The position numbers and the translations under genes were made by a program. A DNA stretch of 35,187 nt from Candidatus Nanopelagicales bacterium (GTDB lineage Bacteria; Actinomycetota; Actinomycetes; S36-B12; UBA5976), in contig JAEMSA010000015.1 in the NCBI GenBank assembly GCA_016463095.1, positions 1 to 35,187 of the forward strand, given 5' to 3'. Each line of letters begins with the position of its first letter. Positions within the stretch are counted from its first letter, which is position 1. A model generated the notes under the pieces. That model saw nothing but the letters and a program-made list of their open reading frames with translations, was not told where the DNA came from and did not search any database. Shown here piece after piece: positions 33,840 to 35,187 of the stretch.

Positions 33840-35045
33840 TTAAGCCGATATTGCTGAGCGCGAGTCGGCTTGCTTTAAATCTTGGTAAGTAATCAAAGTG
33901 ATAGCAAAAGTTAACAACCCAGCAGCTGCCACAACCCAGAACGCAACTTGCGCACCACTGTTATCAATTATCCAACCTGCGATTGCTGAAGCCAATGCAA
34001 TTCCTAATCCTGCTCCAGTGTTTGCCCAAGCAAAACCTTCAGTTAATTGGTTTTGGGGAACTAGTTGACCAATCAGGGTGTAGCCCGAAATCAGTACTGG
34101 TGAAATTGCTAAACCAGAAATCAAAAGTACTACGAAGAGTGCTGGCATGGTTGAAATGAAAGGTAAAGGCACTAAAGAAATAGCGAAGAAAAAAGATGAG
34201 ATCAAAAATCGGTGAGAAAGCTTGTTTTTGAAATGAATTGCCCCCATGGAAATTCCAGCGGCAAGTGATCCAACAGACCAAGCAGTAATTAAAGCACCAG
34301 CAAGTTCAGGGCTTCCCTTTTCGCGACTAAACGCCACCGCAATAACTTCAGCAGCACCAAATACTGCACCTAACAAAATATAAACCAAGAACAATGAAAT
34401 AACCCCTGGATATTTCAGTGCTGATTTACCTCGTTGTGCACCAACAATGTGAATTTCTGGTTGAGTTTTCTTTTGGCCAGATAACCAAATACCGCCTAAT
34501 GCGACCAAAATTGCTGCTAGCAATAATCCGGAAGCGTCATAAAACACAACGCACAAAAAGGTAACAATTGGTGGCCCAAAAATAAATATAACTTCATCAA
34601 TCACACTCTCCATAGCAAAAGCAGTATTTTCTTGCTGCCTATTTCTTGCTGCTTTTTTCCATCGCGCTCTAATAAATGGACCAATAGTAGGTTCACTTGC
34701 TCCTGAAATAACTCCAAGAATTATCACAAAAACTAGGTTTGCATCATTAATAATTAGGTAAATCATTATTAAAAGTGTAGAAACGTGAAGGGATAATAGA
34801 ATAGGAATTAATTTGTTTTGACCTAGTCGATCTACCAATCGTGAAGTTATTGGTCCACCGACTGCAGCAGCTATGGCAAAAGATGCAGAAACTACACCGG
34901 CTGTGAAATACGAACCAGTTCTTGATTGAACTAGAAGAACTGCGCCTAGCCCATACATGGAGATTGGAAAGCGAGCAATTAAGCCGGCCAGAAGGAATGA
35001 ACGAGCACCAGGAAGCGTAAGAATGTTTCTATATTTCGTTAACAC
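33840..35045 (-). CDS. major facilitator superfamily transporter
   Basis: 401-aa permease with about twelve hydrophobic helices and the usual two six-helix halves. The loop between helices 2 and 3 shows GGPITSRLVDRLGQNKLI (about 58-75), the MFS motif-A pattern G-x3-D-R-x-G. A second-half helix contains GLAISPVLISGYTLIGQLVP. No substrate can be named; the closest description is a drug- or metabolite-efflux-like MFS. The start is GTG 35045, with GAGG close upstream. It diverges from the inositol-monophosphatase-like gene across a 44-bp spacer that must hold both promoters. Confidence 0.85.
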   Translation of the reverse strand: MLTKYRNILTLPGARSFLLAGLIARFPISMYGLGAVLLVQSRTGSYFTAGVVSASFAIAAAVGGPITSRLVDRLGQNKLIPILLSLHVSTLLIMIYLIINDANLVFVIILGVISGASEPTIGPFIRARWKKAARNRQQENTAFAMESVIDEVIFIFGPPIVTFLCVVFYDASGLLLAAILVALGGIWLSGQKKTQPEIHIVGAQRGKSALKYPGVISLFLVYILLGAVFGAAEVIAVAFSREKGSPELAGALITAWSVGSLAAGISMGAIHFKNKLSHRFLISSFFFAISLVPLPFISTMPALFVVLLISGLAISPVLISGYTLIGQLVPQNQLTEGFAWANTGAGLGIALASAIAGWIIDNSGAQVAFWVVAAAGLLTFAITLITYQDLKQADSRSAISA

Positions 35046-35089
35046 ACCTCAACGCTACTTCGTGGGCGACTAGAGGCAAGATAGGTGGT

Positions 35090-35187
35090 GTGACTGAGTC
35101 GTTAAATCAATCTTTATTAGCACTTGCTTTGGATATAGCTAAATCCACAAGTGAAATTCTTGTCAATCAACGACCTGAAAATATGGC
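35090..35187 (+). CDS. inositol monophosphatase-like protein (3'-truncated by window edge)
   Basis: Only the first 32 codons are present, starting GTG 35090 (MTESLNQSLLALALDIAK...EILVNQRPENMA). An N-terminal amphipathic helix of the form LLALALDIAKSTSEIL followed by a short loop is how inositol-monophosphatase-family proteins begin (the helix before the metal-site core), and this family occurs near sepH in actinobacteria. None of the catalytic motifs lies within the window, so the call is tentative. Confidence 0.5.
   Translation, partial: MTESLNQSLLALALDIAKSTSEILVNQRPENM

Noticed and set aside
1-35187. tRNA or rRNA genes
   Set aside because: No cloverleaf with a GGTTCRA-type T-loop or rRNA signature was recognised on either strand; a tRNAscan run would settle it.

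Overview
The window comes from a low-GC actinobacterium (roughly 40% G+C by eye). Gene content and order are those of the conserved actinobacterial ftsK - rimO - pgsA - cinA - clgR - DUF3046 - recA - recX - miaB - miaA - dapF - hflX - sigA block, followed by the parE/parC and sepH neighbourhood. Diagnostic actinobacterial families are ClgR, DUF3046, SepH, DUF4192, DUF7455, a SAM-IV riboswitch and an actinobacterial LexA box. Low GC, very short spacers and overlapping convergent stops suggest a streamlined aquatic lineage (Nanopelagicales/acI-like). That placement is an inference.

Layout. 1-5854 (+): 3' part of ftsK, a RodZ-like protein, rimO, pgsA, a stand-alone CinA/PncC amidase and clgR. 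5851-7406 (-): a CrtQ/CrtO-like glycosyltransferase-acyltransferase pair. 7457-9480 (+): DUF3046, then recA behind a perfect SOS box, then recX. 9481-12828 is an accessory island of secreted proteins: a subtilase on the minus strand flanked by two relics of tandem paralogues in an exact 1957-bp register, then a plus-strand secreted protein with its own promoter. 12866-14783: tgt converging on a YhhQ-type queuosine-precursor transporter. 14803-20309 (+): miaB, miaA, dapF, hflX and a polytopic flippase-like protein. 20362-21094: promoter, yybP-ykoY-type (manganese) riboswitch, a GreA/GreB-family factor and a strong terminator. 21153-22166: DUF4192. 22163-24985: promoter, SAM-IV riboswitch with an unusually structured downstream region, then metY and metX. 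25029-27630: a secreted PKD-like protein and the principal sigma factor with a Lys/Ala/Pro-rich repeat region. 27631-35187: DUF7455, parE, a ferredoxin/flavodoxin-NADP reductase, a ParC that stops at the end of the breakage-reunion core, sepH, an MFS permease and the start of an inositol-monophosphatase-like gene.

How the genes work together. recA/recX form an SOS unit, although lexA is absent from its usual neighbourhood. metY and metX form a SAM-regulated methionine operon. tgt plus yhhQ look like uptake and use of a queuosine precursor. The least ordinary items are (1) the manganese-type riboswitch placed in front of a Gre factor, (2) the 192-nt nested inverted-repeat structure between the SAM-IV aptamer and metY, (3) the collapsed 1957-bp tandem array around the subtilase, and (4) a ParC lacking its C-terminal beta-pinwheel.
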